Shown here: piece by piece, positions 39,203 to 51,500 of the stretch
Layout of the letters: each line of letters starts with the position of its first letter
Numbering within the stretch: position 1 is the first letter of the stretch
Assembly: GCA_003864495.1 (NCBI GenBank)
Contig: ML133471.1
Span: 3,284,257 to 3,348,256, forward strand
Source: Nemopilema nomurai
Taxonomy: Eukaryota; Cnidaria; Scyphozoa; Rhizostomeae; Rhizostomatidae
Length of the DNA stretch: 64,000 bases
Reading direction: 5' to 3'
Made by a program: the position numbers and the translations under genes
Notes under the pieces: generated by a model
What the model was told of the DNA's origin: nothing
What the model saw: the letters and a program-made list of their open reading frames with translations, nothing else
The model's database searches: none

Positions 39203-39447
39203 ATTTCTCATAAGGCGTCTTACTTGACTTATAATAGGTAACTTTATATTTATTCCTTTCGCAACTTTCGAATCAAAGTGACGTTTACGTCAAACATCCT
39301 ACCATGTTCCTAGCCCTTATCATTGTCTAACATAGGTCATATGACTGCAAATAACAAAAGAACATCACAGGCATTGCAGGCAAAGTGTTTCCATATGAAT
39401 TTTGTCTGTCGGGAACACCGGAAGTAAGACCGTAACTGCCGGAAAAG

Positions 39448-39530
39448 TAGAACCAGACCTACTTTTCCGATCCTTCCGAACACAGCACGTGCTGTCATCA
39501 ATGTGTCGCTGGCAGCCTTTCGAGATAAGC
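39448..39530 (-). mobile_element. Partial reverse copy of the Harbinger-linked repeat
   Basis: GAACCAGACCTACTTTTCCG through GTGTCGCTGGCAGCC matches one half of the 34873-35035 copy, with diverged centre; possibly the right end of the Harbinger element. Confidence 0.5.
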
Positions 39531-39531
39531 C

Positions 39532-39672
39532 TGGTTTCCATATAGCCGTAACGATCGGAAGGCTGCCTGCGATGCGTCACGGATCGATGACAGTCTTTTT
39601 TTGAATGAGCACATACTGTGCACATGCTGTGATCGGGAGGATCGGAAAAGTTCAACCAGGAAACCAGGCTTT
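39532..39672 (+). mobile_element. Harbinger-linked MITE, copy 3
   Basis: Begins CCTGGTTTCCATATAGCCG and ends CAACCAGGAAACCAGG, giving short perfect inverted ends CCTGGTTTCC. The interior matches copies 1 and 2. Confidence 0.75.
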
Positions 39673-40252
39673 AACAACTGGTGATGCACACACAACAATA
39701 GGTGCACATTACAGATTGAGCCCTACAACTGTGGGAAGAATTGTGCATAAAATGCAATTTGGAACAGACTTAAAGAGGCAGGATATATCAAAGTGCCCTC
39801 GACTTCAGCAGCATGTAAAAAGATTGCCTACGACTTTGAAACTCGCTGGAATTTTACAAACGCCATTTGCGCAATAGATGGAAAGCACTTTCGGGATATG
39901 CGCCAGCCGTTTTCGAGTATTTCATAGACCAATAATTGCTTAAAGGTCGAGAAAGTAATTGCTATTACAAAAGCTGTTGCTGCACTGCACAATTTTCTAA
40001 TGGATGTGAAAGAAACAGATGGAGCAAATCATTATTGCCCAGAAACATTCATTGATCAGGAGGGCCCAAGTTGTTTGAGACCTGGGGAATGGAGACAAGA
40101 CACCAGTAAATGAATGGAATGGTTTCAATTAATTAAAACCATCAAATAATTATGGTGAGGATGCCAAATGGGTCCGAGATCAATTTAAACGCTATTTTAG
40201 TAACGAAGGAGCTGTCAAATGGCAATGGGACACTGTACGAAAAGCAAAATAA
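39673..40252 (+). pseudogene. Second HARBI1-like transposase remnant, internally deleted
   Basis: Shows the N-terminal recognition part (AHYRLSPTTVGRIVHKM), the first catalytic block RWNFTNAICAIDGKHF, then jumps directly to the C-terminal part (ITKAVAALHNFLMDVKETDG, CLRPGEWRQD, RDQFKRYFSNEGAVKWQWD). The central region with the second Asp and the Glu is gone, and there are several frame changes and stops. A deletion derivative of a different Harbinger lineage from the neighbour at 37113-37982. Confidence 0.85.
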
Positions 40253-42097
40253 ACAATCTTATATTAACTAAAACAGAACTCATGATTCTTAAAATTTGTA
40301 TGCATAAATCAAATCGCTAGTTACATTATAAAAGGAATTTTCCATACATTAGACACGAAAAAATTATATAATGTCATTTAAGATAAGTTTTATATATAAG
40401 CAGATTTATTGAGTATATCAATTTTTCAAAAAACTACAATTGATAACATAATAGGTTCAGATCCTATTAGGTGGCACAGGGGGCTAATTCGAAGCTCGAT
40501 TCTAAAACAGGGGATTGATTAGAGAGGGAAAAAACCATATCTTTTCAGAAGGATCTTTATTGCTGATGACATGCAAAATCATTTCGTCGCTTTGTTCAAA
40601 TCTGTGAGCATAAGGGTGGTTAAGCTAGATGAGGATGTCATCAAAGAGGCCTTACTCAAAATGGTATCCTTCCTCAAGAAAGCTCAGCTGGAATATTAAA
40701 GGGGACAGGAACTGGTGGGGCAATTGCCCTCCCCCTAGTTAGTGTGTTATAAAGGCCTTGTTCTATCTCTGACAAGTTTATTGATATTTGCAGTGCCTAG
40801 TGAGGGTTTTTTGTATCAAAATTTGCAACTGAAGACGTATTATTCATTACCAAATGCAATGTCTTATATTAACTGCTGAATCTTTAATTTTAGAGTTTAC
40901 ATGCATTACAACTCTCATTTCATGAGTTTCAGTGCATGAGAGAGGGACACGAAAAGCTGTTCAATGGAAATATTGCCAAATAGCTCGCCTCAGTAAACTA
41001 ACCAAAACTGCATGAGTTAATTAATGTTAGTCTATAGTAGTATCTATTCACAGTTTTGAAAATCTAAAGCCATTTTCAGATTTCTGAACTCGTTTAAGAT
41101 AAAAGCTGTGATCTGCCAGCTGGAATGAATCAAGGCCAATATTTGAATTTTCTTAGCCAAATTTAAGATGCCAGCAGAGCAATTAGATTGTTAAGAATCC
41201 ACAAGCTTTGAATTTGGGATTTCTTCTCATAGTTCTCAAAAGCCATGCAAAATATTGAGCAGATTCTAGGCATAGGTTCAAATTCATCGCCCACTTTTAG
41301 CGGCTCTTGCTAATTGGCCCCCTTTTAAGATGATGCGCAGACCAGTTATTACAAACTACCATTTCACCAAATTACCGATTATTAAATGACCTGGTGTGAC
41401 ACATTTCCAACTTGGTATTGACGTTTTAAAAAGGAGTTGGGTTGGGTATGATTGGGGTGTTTGTCCACAAATGTTTGAACACGATGACTAGTAAATACCT
41501 TCCGCAACCATTGTTGGTGCATGCTTGTGGGTTATTTATTCGAAACATACGTGAATGAAGAGGCTTAAAGGAGCGGCTTCCAATAAACCTGTGTTGATAG
41601 TGAGCTTGGCTGAATAGTGGAAACATTGGATTAAAATTCATCACAAAGAAAATCGGCGTACCAAGAGGGAGATCATGTGTATGCAGGCCCCAAGCATGTT
41701 TTGGTTTGCAACACGTGCAGATGCCTAGTTGCTTGTTTTGTTTTGCACTGCTGGAGAAGCCGAACAATTTAACATCATCATCATCGAGTATTTTGCAAAA
41801 ATTTTACACGTAATTGGGGAACCTCTGCACGGTAATGAAAATGATTTTCGATTATTCACGAGTGCTACACCTCTGATAATACAGTAAATCAGATAAAAAT
41901 TGTGTTTTGAAAAATCACAAATGGTTTCATTATTATTCCCCTTGAAGTTACTTTTTTGCTTCAGTTTGCTAACCAAACTGCAATCATCATAGCAACGAAA
42001 TGGCTTAATAACTAAAGCAAGTTTTTTAACAGTTAGAATTGCATGTAATATCAAAATGTTTCCTTCTTTACTTATAGGTTTTAAAGCCTATTGAAAA
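40253..42097. other. Intergenic / 5' flank of the plus-strand gene
   Basis: AT-rich. A 113-codon minus ORF at 41426-41767 (Cys, Pro and Phe rich) has no family support. An acceptor-like CTTATAG just before 42079 suggests that a 5' UTR exon of the 42098 gene lies somewhere here. Confidence 0.4.
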
Positions 42098-45000
42098 ATG
42101 GACCTCAATGGACAAATTGTATCTTTGTGCTTGCCAAGAATAATAGCTGAGTATGACTTTGATTGTGTCACACACAGACGTGTTATCGTAGGAGCAAAAT
42201 CCTGGCATCTTCTAAGGCTGTCTATGATTCAAAGCTTTGGCGATGTTCTCGTTAGGAGTATAGCAAAAGCTACTGGCTTAACCATGAACGCCGTAAAGCA
42301 TTATGCGGACCCCAAAAAGATCGAAGAAGTAATGTTATTCCGTTTTGTCACTGGCAATGGACAGGTTGTTGAAGTCACGGAGACAGACAGCCTAGAGGAC
42401 AATATGACCATTGTTCTTGAAGTTATTAAGAGATCGGTAAGTGAAATTTGCTGCTAGACATCTCAAAATTATACTTCATCCCTAAAGAATACTGTTTTAA
42501 CGCGACAAGGACAGAACATGAACACGAATTTTGCTGCAGCTGTTGTCATCTCTGAGAGTAATTTTGCGTGCTACATTGCAACTTTTTTCTGATTTGACAT
42601 GACACATTGTTAGAGCAATTTCCAAAAATATCAGGGCACAAATCGAATCTTACCACTATATCTTATCACTTGTTGTCACTATATCTTCAAGGCATTCTTT
42701 GTCTAGATTTTACACTGTTTTAATTTAATGGTTTTTGAGAAAGAACTTTTGATTGAAACTTCACATAGAATGGCGCAGAGATGCCTGAAGGTCCTTACAG
42801 AATATGGTGCCCAGTTCATTCAGAAGGGCAAGGCTATTTATCACTTGGTGAATCTTTAATCGGCGCGGCAAGCTTTGCTATCGTGAGCAACGGTACAGCT
42901 GAGAGTCCTACAAGTAAGACCTTTTTCTACTTTTTACCAGACTTCCGTAAAACGAAATGTCCTCCAAGGATCTTGAGGAAGAAACAACGGTGCCAAAAAT
43001 GTTTGTCACAAAAAACTTTGTTGCCCTTTTGATTAAGAAAGATGCTAAACTCCTTACGTAGCTATGTAAGTCTGCAAATGCATCATAAATTACTTCATAT
43101 AGCGAGAGGCACAAAATGACTGCAATGTGCTAAAGGTAGCGTTCTTAGTGTTTTACCGCTGTTTAAGATGTCTTGTGGCCAAACGCACTCTTTTAAGGTT
43201 GCAATAGGTGGCAGATGCCTGGCTTAAAGGGGTTTGCAAGGACTAGGGCTTGGGGGGGGGGCGGTGGTTGTGTCTGGGGTGGCTGCCAATTTGACAATTA
43301 TTAAGCGTGAAATGCATGAGAAATCTGGGAAACACCAGCTGTACCTATCATTCTTTTTATCATTAAGAAGAAGGTAAAGATTTCTGCAAACATCAGGGCC
43401 CATACCAACAAAGATTGTCGGTCTTTCATCCTACACACAAAATCAAGTCTCTTCTCTTAGTGCAAATTCTAATCGAAGGGCTTTGCCTTAGAAGTCAGTG
43501 AACTGTGCTGCATATCTTTATGTGACAGAAATTTCTCCAGAGACACCATCTTGAAATTGGCATCGTTATTTATGTTGAACTTGATTGACTCTGTTTCAAA
43601 GTGAAACTTTTCTCGTGCTCGTGATTTCAAGAACTGCTAATGTAGTGGCCTAAATAACTCATTTTCAAGTTTTCTTTTCAGTACTCTATCTATTGCATGG
43701 ACAAATGATATCAAAAAGCCGAAAAATCTTGACATTGCTGTTATTTCCTTCCTGTTAGTGCAACAGCCATCCAATCAATAATGCAAAGCCATATCAAATA
43801 TACAATAACCTTGTTTTATCCATGTTTGCCCCATTTGATAATTAGCTAGCGCTTTCAGCTCAAGATATTTTTGCACTGGGAAATCTAAGAGTTAATTTGA
43901 TGAATTAATTTTCAGTGAAAGTCCTTTTATCTGAGGAGAATAACGAATCTGAGGCTGCGAAGACTAGTATTGTCCAACTGCATTTATTACAGTTGAAACC
44001 CATCTCATAATGGCATTGTTGCGTGACCTCTCTATTGCATGGAATGGGCATTTTTCACAACATTTTTTGCAATTTCACTACTCTCTTTGATGAAACTATT
44101 CTTCATAAATTCACCATTCATAACTTTTATCTTATTTTGGGACATTATATCTGTTTGAAGTATTTTCTTTCACTGTGCATATAATAATTATGCTTATTGA
44201 GCGACCCTCTGGTTCCCTCTGGGTCCAAAGCCACAACACGAACTCTGCTATCATTTTTTAAGGAAATATTGTGTTGCTCATATCTTCATAATCAACTAAC
44301 ACTTTCAGGGATGTATTTGGAGAAGGTTCAAGACGCCGATTTCTACTACTTGCGGATCCACCACTTTGAAAACACCTATTACGTACGCTGCATTGGGACC
44401 GAAGCTATTGCAAAACAGGTTAGGTGTTAAAAAGCCATAGCTAATTTGCATAATGACTACCAATGAAGTCATACGGAAGGTCTCCTTGGCAGAGCGAATT
44501 AGATGCTTGAGACCACGAAGATAAGGGATAGCAATCAAGTAGTTGCAGTGTGTAGAAACTGACTAGTCACGCCCACACACTGGCTTGTCCCCCTTTTGGA
44601 ACCTTGAATGAAAGCAATTCCAACCGCTGTTGCTAGCAAAGGACAAGAATTTTGTGAAACGAATACCCAAAACTTTACGAGCGCCCCCGCCATCAATGTA
44701 ACTTGAAGACTGTCCCGCCCTTTCCCCCTTCATAGAGAACATATATAAAAGAATAAACTGAATCGTAACTAAGGTAGACATTTAACAAACGTCTGCTGGC
44801 GTTGAATCGAAGAAAACAAAAAAGAATTAGTACTTGCCCCAGCCCTTGAACGTAGGTAGGGTCTATAGGGGAGAATCAAATATTGTAAGTATAAGGTCGA
44901 CCTTAACAGATTCTTTAATTTTTATCAGCTTCTTCTTTCTTCTTCTTCTTCTTCTTCTTCTTTCCAACACTTCTAATGACTTTCCTTTAGGCGGGAAATG

Positions 45001-45293
45001 GGCCAATTGATTCAGAAGCCAGCGTGTTTAGTGTTGTGAAGCAGATCACAGGGAATTACTTCTACTTTCAACTGGAGGATAGGAAAACTCACAAAGACAA
45101 CAGCAACCCAAGTTTACTGAAGATTGGAACTAAAAATGTCATGTTTGTTGAAACAGTAGGGAACGACCCAGGTACACTGCAGTTTTATCTGGATCAGTCT
45201 TTTCTGTTTGCCATGTGCTTGGATGCGAACCATTTCAAGCAAGTCTCAAAAAAGCGCGGAAAGTATGGCTTTGCCAACTTCTATTCTTTATAG
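42098..45293 (+). CDS. Unknown protein, possible beta-trefoil fold, no signal peptide
   Basis: Five coding exons, 42098-42436, 42769-42913, 43916-43966, 44309-44418 and 44991-45293, join in phase to 315 residues plus stop; the 51-base third exon is the least certain. I recognise no named family. Residues 1-113 form a separate N-terminal segment with no signal peptide or membrane helix. The rest appears to hold three loosely similar stretches, GYLSLGESLIGAASFAIV, YYVRCIGTEAIAKQ...ASVFSVV and FLFAMCLDANHFKQ...GFANFYS, each a beta hairpin ending in a Phe-rich strand. This is the pattern expected of a beta-trefoil (FGF, IL-1, fascin or ricin-B type). The fold is inference; function unknown. An acceptor-like CTTATAG upstream of the ATG implies a 5' UTR intron. 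Convergent with ENPP, 290 bases apart. Confidence 0.75.
44937..44968. repeat. (TTC)n microsatellite
   Basis: TCTTC/TTC run in the last intron of the plus-strand gene, just before its polypyrimidine tract. Confidence 0.9.
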
Positions 45294-45583
45294 ACAGATC
45301 AATCTTTGGTTGAACATTTTTCTGATACTTAACAAGAATCTGTAGATTTCATTGGTTGACTGATTGATTTATTGACTGATTGATTGATTGATTGACTGAC
45401 TGATTGAAAGAGTTTGATTGACTGTTCTAATGTTTGAAGAACTCAAGTGGATCAAAGATTTGTCAGGATAAAGGAAAGTGAATAGTGAACGTACAAAAAA
45501 ACAAAGCATTGATGCCTAAGACACGTTTATAGAACTGTCTAACTAAATTTGGCGTACATCAATATTAATGTCATATATCAGAA
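45294..45583. other. Convergent 3' ends of two genes
   Basis: 290 bases between stop codons of the plus-strand unknown gene and the minus-strand ENPP gene. It includes a (GATT)n/(GACT)n tract at about 45357-45408 and must hold both 3' UTRs or their overlap. No AATAAA is obvious on either strand. Confidence 0.5.
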
Positions 45584-48500
45584 TCAGATTGGCCATAACT
45601 CTGACGGAAGTGCAGATTTGAACTGAACCGCAAAAGAAAAGGGAAGGAGTGGAAAGAAGGATGAGCCGGTCAGTTTTTCAATGTCATTGATGGAAGCTGT
45701 GTAGAGTAGCATCTGGCTCCTCCAGTCTTTGAGCTGAAAACATGATTATTACGAAACATACATTCATAAAGAAGTGCGCTTAATCACTGCAGTAGCTATA
45801 TATCAGGTCCGCAGGCGAAAATCGATCACTTTTTTTATTGAGAAGGGTTGCATTTTAAGATAGCAACATATAAGTAGGCGAAACCCTAGTGCAAGCACTA
45901 GTAGATATGGACACGAGTTAGAGCTGGGCTAGAATGTCGTCTGGTACTTACTTTGCACCCCTTTTCCTCATTGTGTGGGAAAACAAATGAGAGAGACTCG
46001 AGTGTTCCACTGCAACCAGGGATTGAAGGCGCTGAAATCTTGGTCGCATTACACCGGACTATTATCTTGTAGAAATGTGTTGGTATAGCCACTCCTTGTA
46101 CTTTGTCATGAGTCCATCTGCGCAAAATATGGCAAAGGTTACACAAATCTTGTAAGCGAAATAACACATATTGAAAATGTTGCTATGAAATGCGGGGTTT
46201 AGCAGGTGGCTTCAACATTGCACTGGGCGATTGAGGGAAACTTTTCTCGAAAAAAATACTAGATATGGTTGCCACCAGTAGAGATGCTATGTAAAGCCAA
46301 AATTACCTTTTGGACTTTTCATCTGTGTCTCTAAACCCATCATTGTCAGCATCGAAAACTGACCCAGAAACAACATACACGGAATCATATGTGGTAGCCC
46401 AGTGCCTGAAGACAGATTCTGCTTGATACCAAAGACCTGGATAGGCTTCATTGTGTTATGAACAGTTTCATCACGGATTGAACTATATACTCAACAATAT
46501 GCTCTACAACCGGTAAATGTTTTATAGATCAGCTTTATGGAAGAATATATATCTCTGACTTCTCAAGGTGAATGCATAATTATATTCCTATAAAATATAG
46601 GTTGTCTAATGTGATATAGCTTGAGGCTATTCTGTTAACCTTTTGATGAAGAAGGTTGCTGCATATTTGTGAATCTTTTATTTTAGAAAATTACCGTTAA
46701 AGAAAATTACGAGCAAAGCTTCTTACAAATGTTTCTAAATGCTTCTAAAATGAAACAAATTTGTGGTCTTATAAATCAACCCAACATCGATCGTTGGATC
46801 AAAAATGAAAATTATACAAACAAATGCCTTTTTGCTACCACTCATAAAGGTCACATGACGCCACCTACCAGGTCTGCGATTGAAGTATTTGCTTTGCGGG
46901 GCAATGTTACTAAGCACAAACGTATCTTGTTCTGCAAAGCGATCGAAGTTGAAATCGCCTGTAACACGAGAACGAAACATATGACTGGAGGTGGATGGGC
47001 TGTAAAGGTGGCTTTTAGAACTTAATGGAATTGCAAATTGATCTGAGGTGCAAAGAAGAAGAATCAAATTGCATCCTAGTAGAGCAACGTGACATGAAAC
47101 AAATAACTACGATATATCAACAACTGATAGCCATTTTTGTAAAAAAAATTCATTTCACAGTTGTTGGTTGGTTCTTACATCAATTTGTTTATTTAGTGGT
47201 AATTACCCTAGAAAACTTTAGATATATAAATTTACCATAACTGTGTACACCTGCGACTCATTTCACACACTGGTATCCTAACACGTCAGTTTATTTGGAT
47301 TTGGTATTATGTGAGTTTCAGAATGTTAGTTCCACTTTCGTAAGAGCAGGCTTTTGACCTCTGACCTTGTAGCATAGAGGATGACCTCTGACCTTGCAGC
47401 ATAGAGGATGACATGAATTAGCAAGAGAATGAACGGAGGAATTACCGCTCGGAGCAAGGTGGCCTCGATCGTAGCCAGAACGTGAATAATCGGAGCACAT
47501 TGACGACTGCTGATCAGAAAGACGAAGGTCTCTTCGGAAGCAATCCATCCTCTTCACATTCACCGATAGTTGCTACGAGCAGAGAAGAACATCAATTCCT
47601 TTCGAGGATCGTCAAAAAGCACGGACCAGTGGGGTCACAGTTTTTGCATACTTAGAGTAAGAGACCTTGAGACTAGCACATGACTGGCTGTGTCTTCGTG
47701 CACACACCCTTCTCTTTAAAAGAGTTCAAATGACAAAGCATAAACGCTTTCTGTGCAGGTAGATATTTGTGCCTGTGATATCAGCATTGAGTAAGGAATG
47801 CAACGGTGCGAGCTGAACAGCACTGAAGGGAATGATAAAACAGGATGACTTCTATTCTTGAGCTTACCTTTGCAGTCATTTTGTACGCAACCCACAGAGG
47901 TACATGTAGATAGCCACTATACCCAGTGACGTAATGCCTTTGGGTCAGAATGCAGCCTTGCTTGCCAGCACCACCTTGGGGAATACCCCACAGCAAATGC
48001 GTGTCTAATGATTTCTGGACTGCAACAAACAAAATAACGCGAAGATGTTGCAAAAAGCTTTTTTAAAAAATAAATCTAGAAGCACTTTCTAGGCAGTTTG
48101 CAATATCGCTTTGTCTTCCATGCCTTTGATTTTAAACGAAACGGAAGAAACTGAGGCCGCTTACAGGGATTCATTAAAATGGGTAGAACTTTTGAAAGCA
48201 AGGAACATTTTTAGCGAATAGCACTGAATAAAAAGTAGGATAATTTGGAAATTGTGTTTACACAAGCAAATTAGCTATGGTATAAATGTTGAAAGCTTAC
48301 TTTCCGCTTTCGAAAGGTCTATATTCTTTCTATAGACAGTTTGATTCCAATATATTGCGCCCTAGGAGGCAGGAAGATAAAATTATAAAGAAATTATCAT
48401 CAACTATTTTTGTATTTGTTTCTACCTAGCATTCGAAGGTAGTTTTTAGAACACTGAATAGCTAGAATGTTCAGTGTTCTGGTCCTTCCTCTCGATGTGA

Positions 48501-51500
48501 ACACACCTTGCGATTCCTTATGCCTGGAACTACAGAGAGCTCCTAACTTTGTTTACAAGTTTGGTCATGCAACGGACTCAAACCACGAACGAAGGTCCAT
48601 AGCCTATAACCACTGAGCCATCCTTGCATCAACAACTTCATTAAGAGGCTATATGCAAACGTTAGATGGAGGGAATCAGGCGGAACTCAAATCCTCCTAT
48701 GAGAGCGAAGTCCTTGTTAACCTTTTTGTTTATAGGTAGTTTATGAGCAGCTACTAGGCATGCGCAACTGTAACAGCAAGACCACTTGCAGCTGGGATAG
48801 GTGCCGACTGCTGTAGTCCTACTATTTGTAATCTTTAATCTTCTGTTATCTTTACTGTAGTCTGTATACTGTACTTTTGGTATTACCAATAATGCAAGAT
48901 ATGATGCTTGAAAATAAATAAAACTCAACGGACGTGACAATAATAGCAGGTGCACTTGCTGCAACTCTGTCTCGCTTGGGTGTAATTCTTTGGGAATGTG
49001 CAGTCCATTGTGAAATTGTTCCCATCACCGGCAGGGGGTCGATGCAAAAGTTTAAATGGCTTTTTCAGCATATAGGAAAGGCTTCCGAATGTTCCATTAT
49101 TCTCTGAGGGCTTCAGCCGGAGAATCTCTACGATGAAATCGTACAAAAAGTTGTGACTGATTTACAATCAGTAGCATTCGACAAAAAAAGAACGAGGCAT
49201 CGAACGCCTTGTTAAAAAATGCATTCTTACGCGTAGGAAGGAAATTAGGATACGATGCAGAAAAATCTGATTGCTAAATCAATTTCATTCGTCCGTCTAT
49301 AGGAATTTACAAAACATTTTAACAATAGCAAAGCTTTGGGAACTAGATGGAGCGGCTTGACTGGAAGGTTTCCAGCAGAAAGCGAGCAAATGCCAATGCA
49401 AAGTTATCTGAACAAGCGACACCTGACAATGACCTTCTGCATCTCCACCCGACACGTTAACTTTCATCACAGGTCATCTGCACAGCAAAATGAGATGAAC
49501 AACATTAACAGAGTCATACCCTTGTTGAAATCAAATAACGTTACCTGCCATCAGGTTGTAAACTTCTATATTCGAAAACTCATCAGCCAAAATCCCCCGC
49601 TTGAAAGAGGGTCCATGTGCCACGAAAAGGGCCTAAAAAGAGGCAGAATTAAGCCAGATTAAACCGCGCCTTATCTTACCATGTAGTCACAGTCAAACGG
49701 TAGAGCGATTTTTTAAAAACTTGAACAAACACTCAAGTAACACTCCTTTTGTAAATCTATTTGTAAACCGTTTATGTAAAAACACTTCAGAGTCTCTTCG
49801 TTCTAGCTCTTTTTGTTTATGCTAGTTCCTTGAAATGTTGGCAAAATATAACAATAGGTAAGTAGTTAGCATTCAATCCCTATCACTTAAGTTGTCTACC
49901 TTTCACTGTCGGGTTTAACTTGTGAATGGTGCGAAGGAAGGAGCTCTTGCTAAGGGCACTTGTCGCACCAGTATGCCTTATGCAATGGCACAGCCTTACG
50001 CTGAAATTTATCATACTAGTCTTACTGCTCTAATGAAATAACATCATACATATCATTTCATATAACTACATTAGTAAAACTATCCCATACATTAGTACAA
50101 TTTATTGAGTATAATTGGTAAACACCTTCATTAACGGCTCAATGTTATCGTAACCATGTTGGCCAAGGGATTTATTGGTACAGGAACCACTTCTACAATG
50201 AACATACTTGCAATCACCATTTCCGTGAGAGAGTGAAAGATATCAATGAATCGCAACAAAATTCCTTTAGTGAGCAAGCCGTTTCTGGACATTGTGGCCT
50301 GATTTCAAAGAATAAATGGCAAATGACAACAGTAAAAGCTTGGGGCTGCATTGGTTTGCCGTGGTACCGCACACGCAACCATCGGTCTATCAAAAATTGT
50401 TATGAACGCAAAATATATAACTTGTGTCACACATAAAATAGGCCGAAATACTTTCTTCCTTTCGGGTCAACAGAAAATGGAAGCCGAATACTATATCTGG
50501 ACTTTGATAAAACCATGACTTAAGCTTATGTTCAGAGGGTAAAGTTTCACCATACAGGACAAAATTGCATTTCACTTTGAGGATAAGAGATAGTGGAATG
50601 AATAAATACCTTGGATATACTGTCCAACCAATATCTGGAACGACAATAATGTCCCCGATACGCCTTAAAAACATAGATAAATTATAGTGCCTATGTGCAA
50701 GTATTAAACTAATTATCATTATAATATTCAATCAAGTATTAGATAAAGTAATAATTGAAACCGATAGAATGAAGATTGGTGAGTTTTCTCTCGATGTTTT
50801 TTGCCTGATCAACAAAAGATAGCGTTAAATTTTTTCCTAAACTTACCCTATAATGAACACAGGTAACATTAATTTATAACATTGCTAAATTTATTATTCG
50901 GAAATAGGACCATTTGTTCAGAAAAAACGATTCAGCTACAAACACCCACTTGCTGTTGACGTAATGCCATCGTTTCGGCATGTACTTGTCGTGTTTGGAG
51001 AAAGCTTGAAAATGGGGTTGGCACTAGAAGTTGAATTGTGCTTTACATAAATAATCAGCCTCAACATTGTCATAAATAAAACATTGTAGAAATAGCAGAA
51101 AAGTAGAAATAGCAAGCACTTTGAAATAAAAAAGGAAAGATGAATTCATCTAAAAATTAGATGAACTTCAACATGCATTATTAATCTTTTTCAGAGACAA
51201 AAATATAGGAAAGCCTATAATTAATCGTTCAATATTTTTACGAGTCCTTTTACTTTTTATCTTTTACTTATCTGTTAAAAAAGATTCTTTAGAATATGCT
51301 CTGGTACCTTCATCTGGCCAACAAATGCATTTGCGTCGGCTGAAAAGAAATACAAAAATCTGCTAAAAACAGATTTTTCAAAAATCACAACAAAAATCGA
51401 TAATGCAATAGTGATTATTATATCAGCTCATGTTAATGACTATTAGTGATAAAAACGATGAAACTATTCGGGAAAGAAATAGCAACCCTTGTTCTCTGTG

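Noticed and set aside
46729..47025. 98-codon plus-strand ORF
   Set aside because: Antisense of the ENPP nuclease exon 46958-46869.
48574..48620. Functional tRNA gene
   Set aside because: Boxes A and B fit but the anticodon arm and full acceptor stem do not; SINE or pseudogene is more likely.
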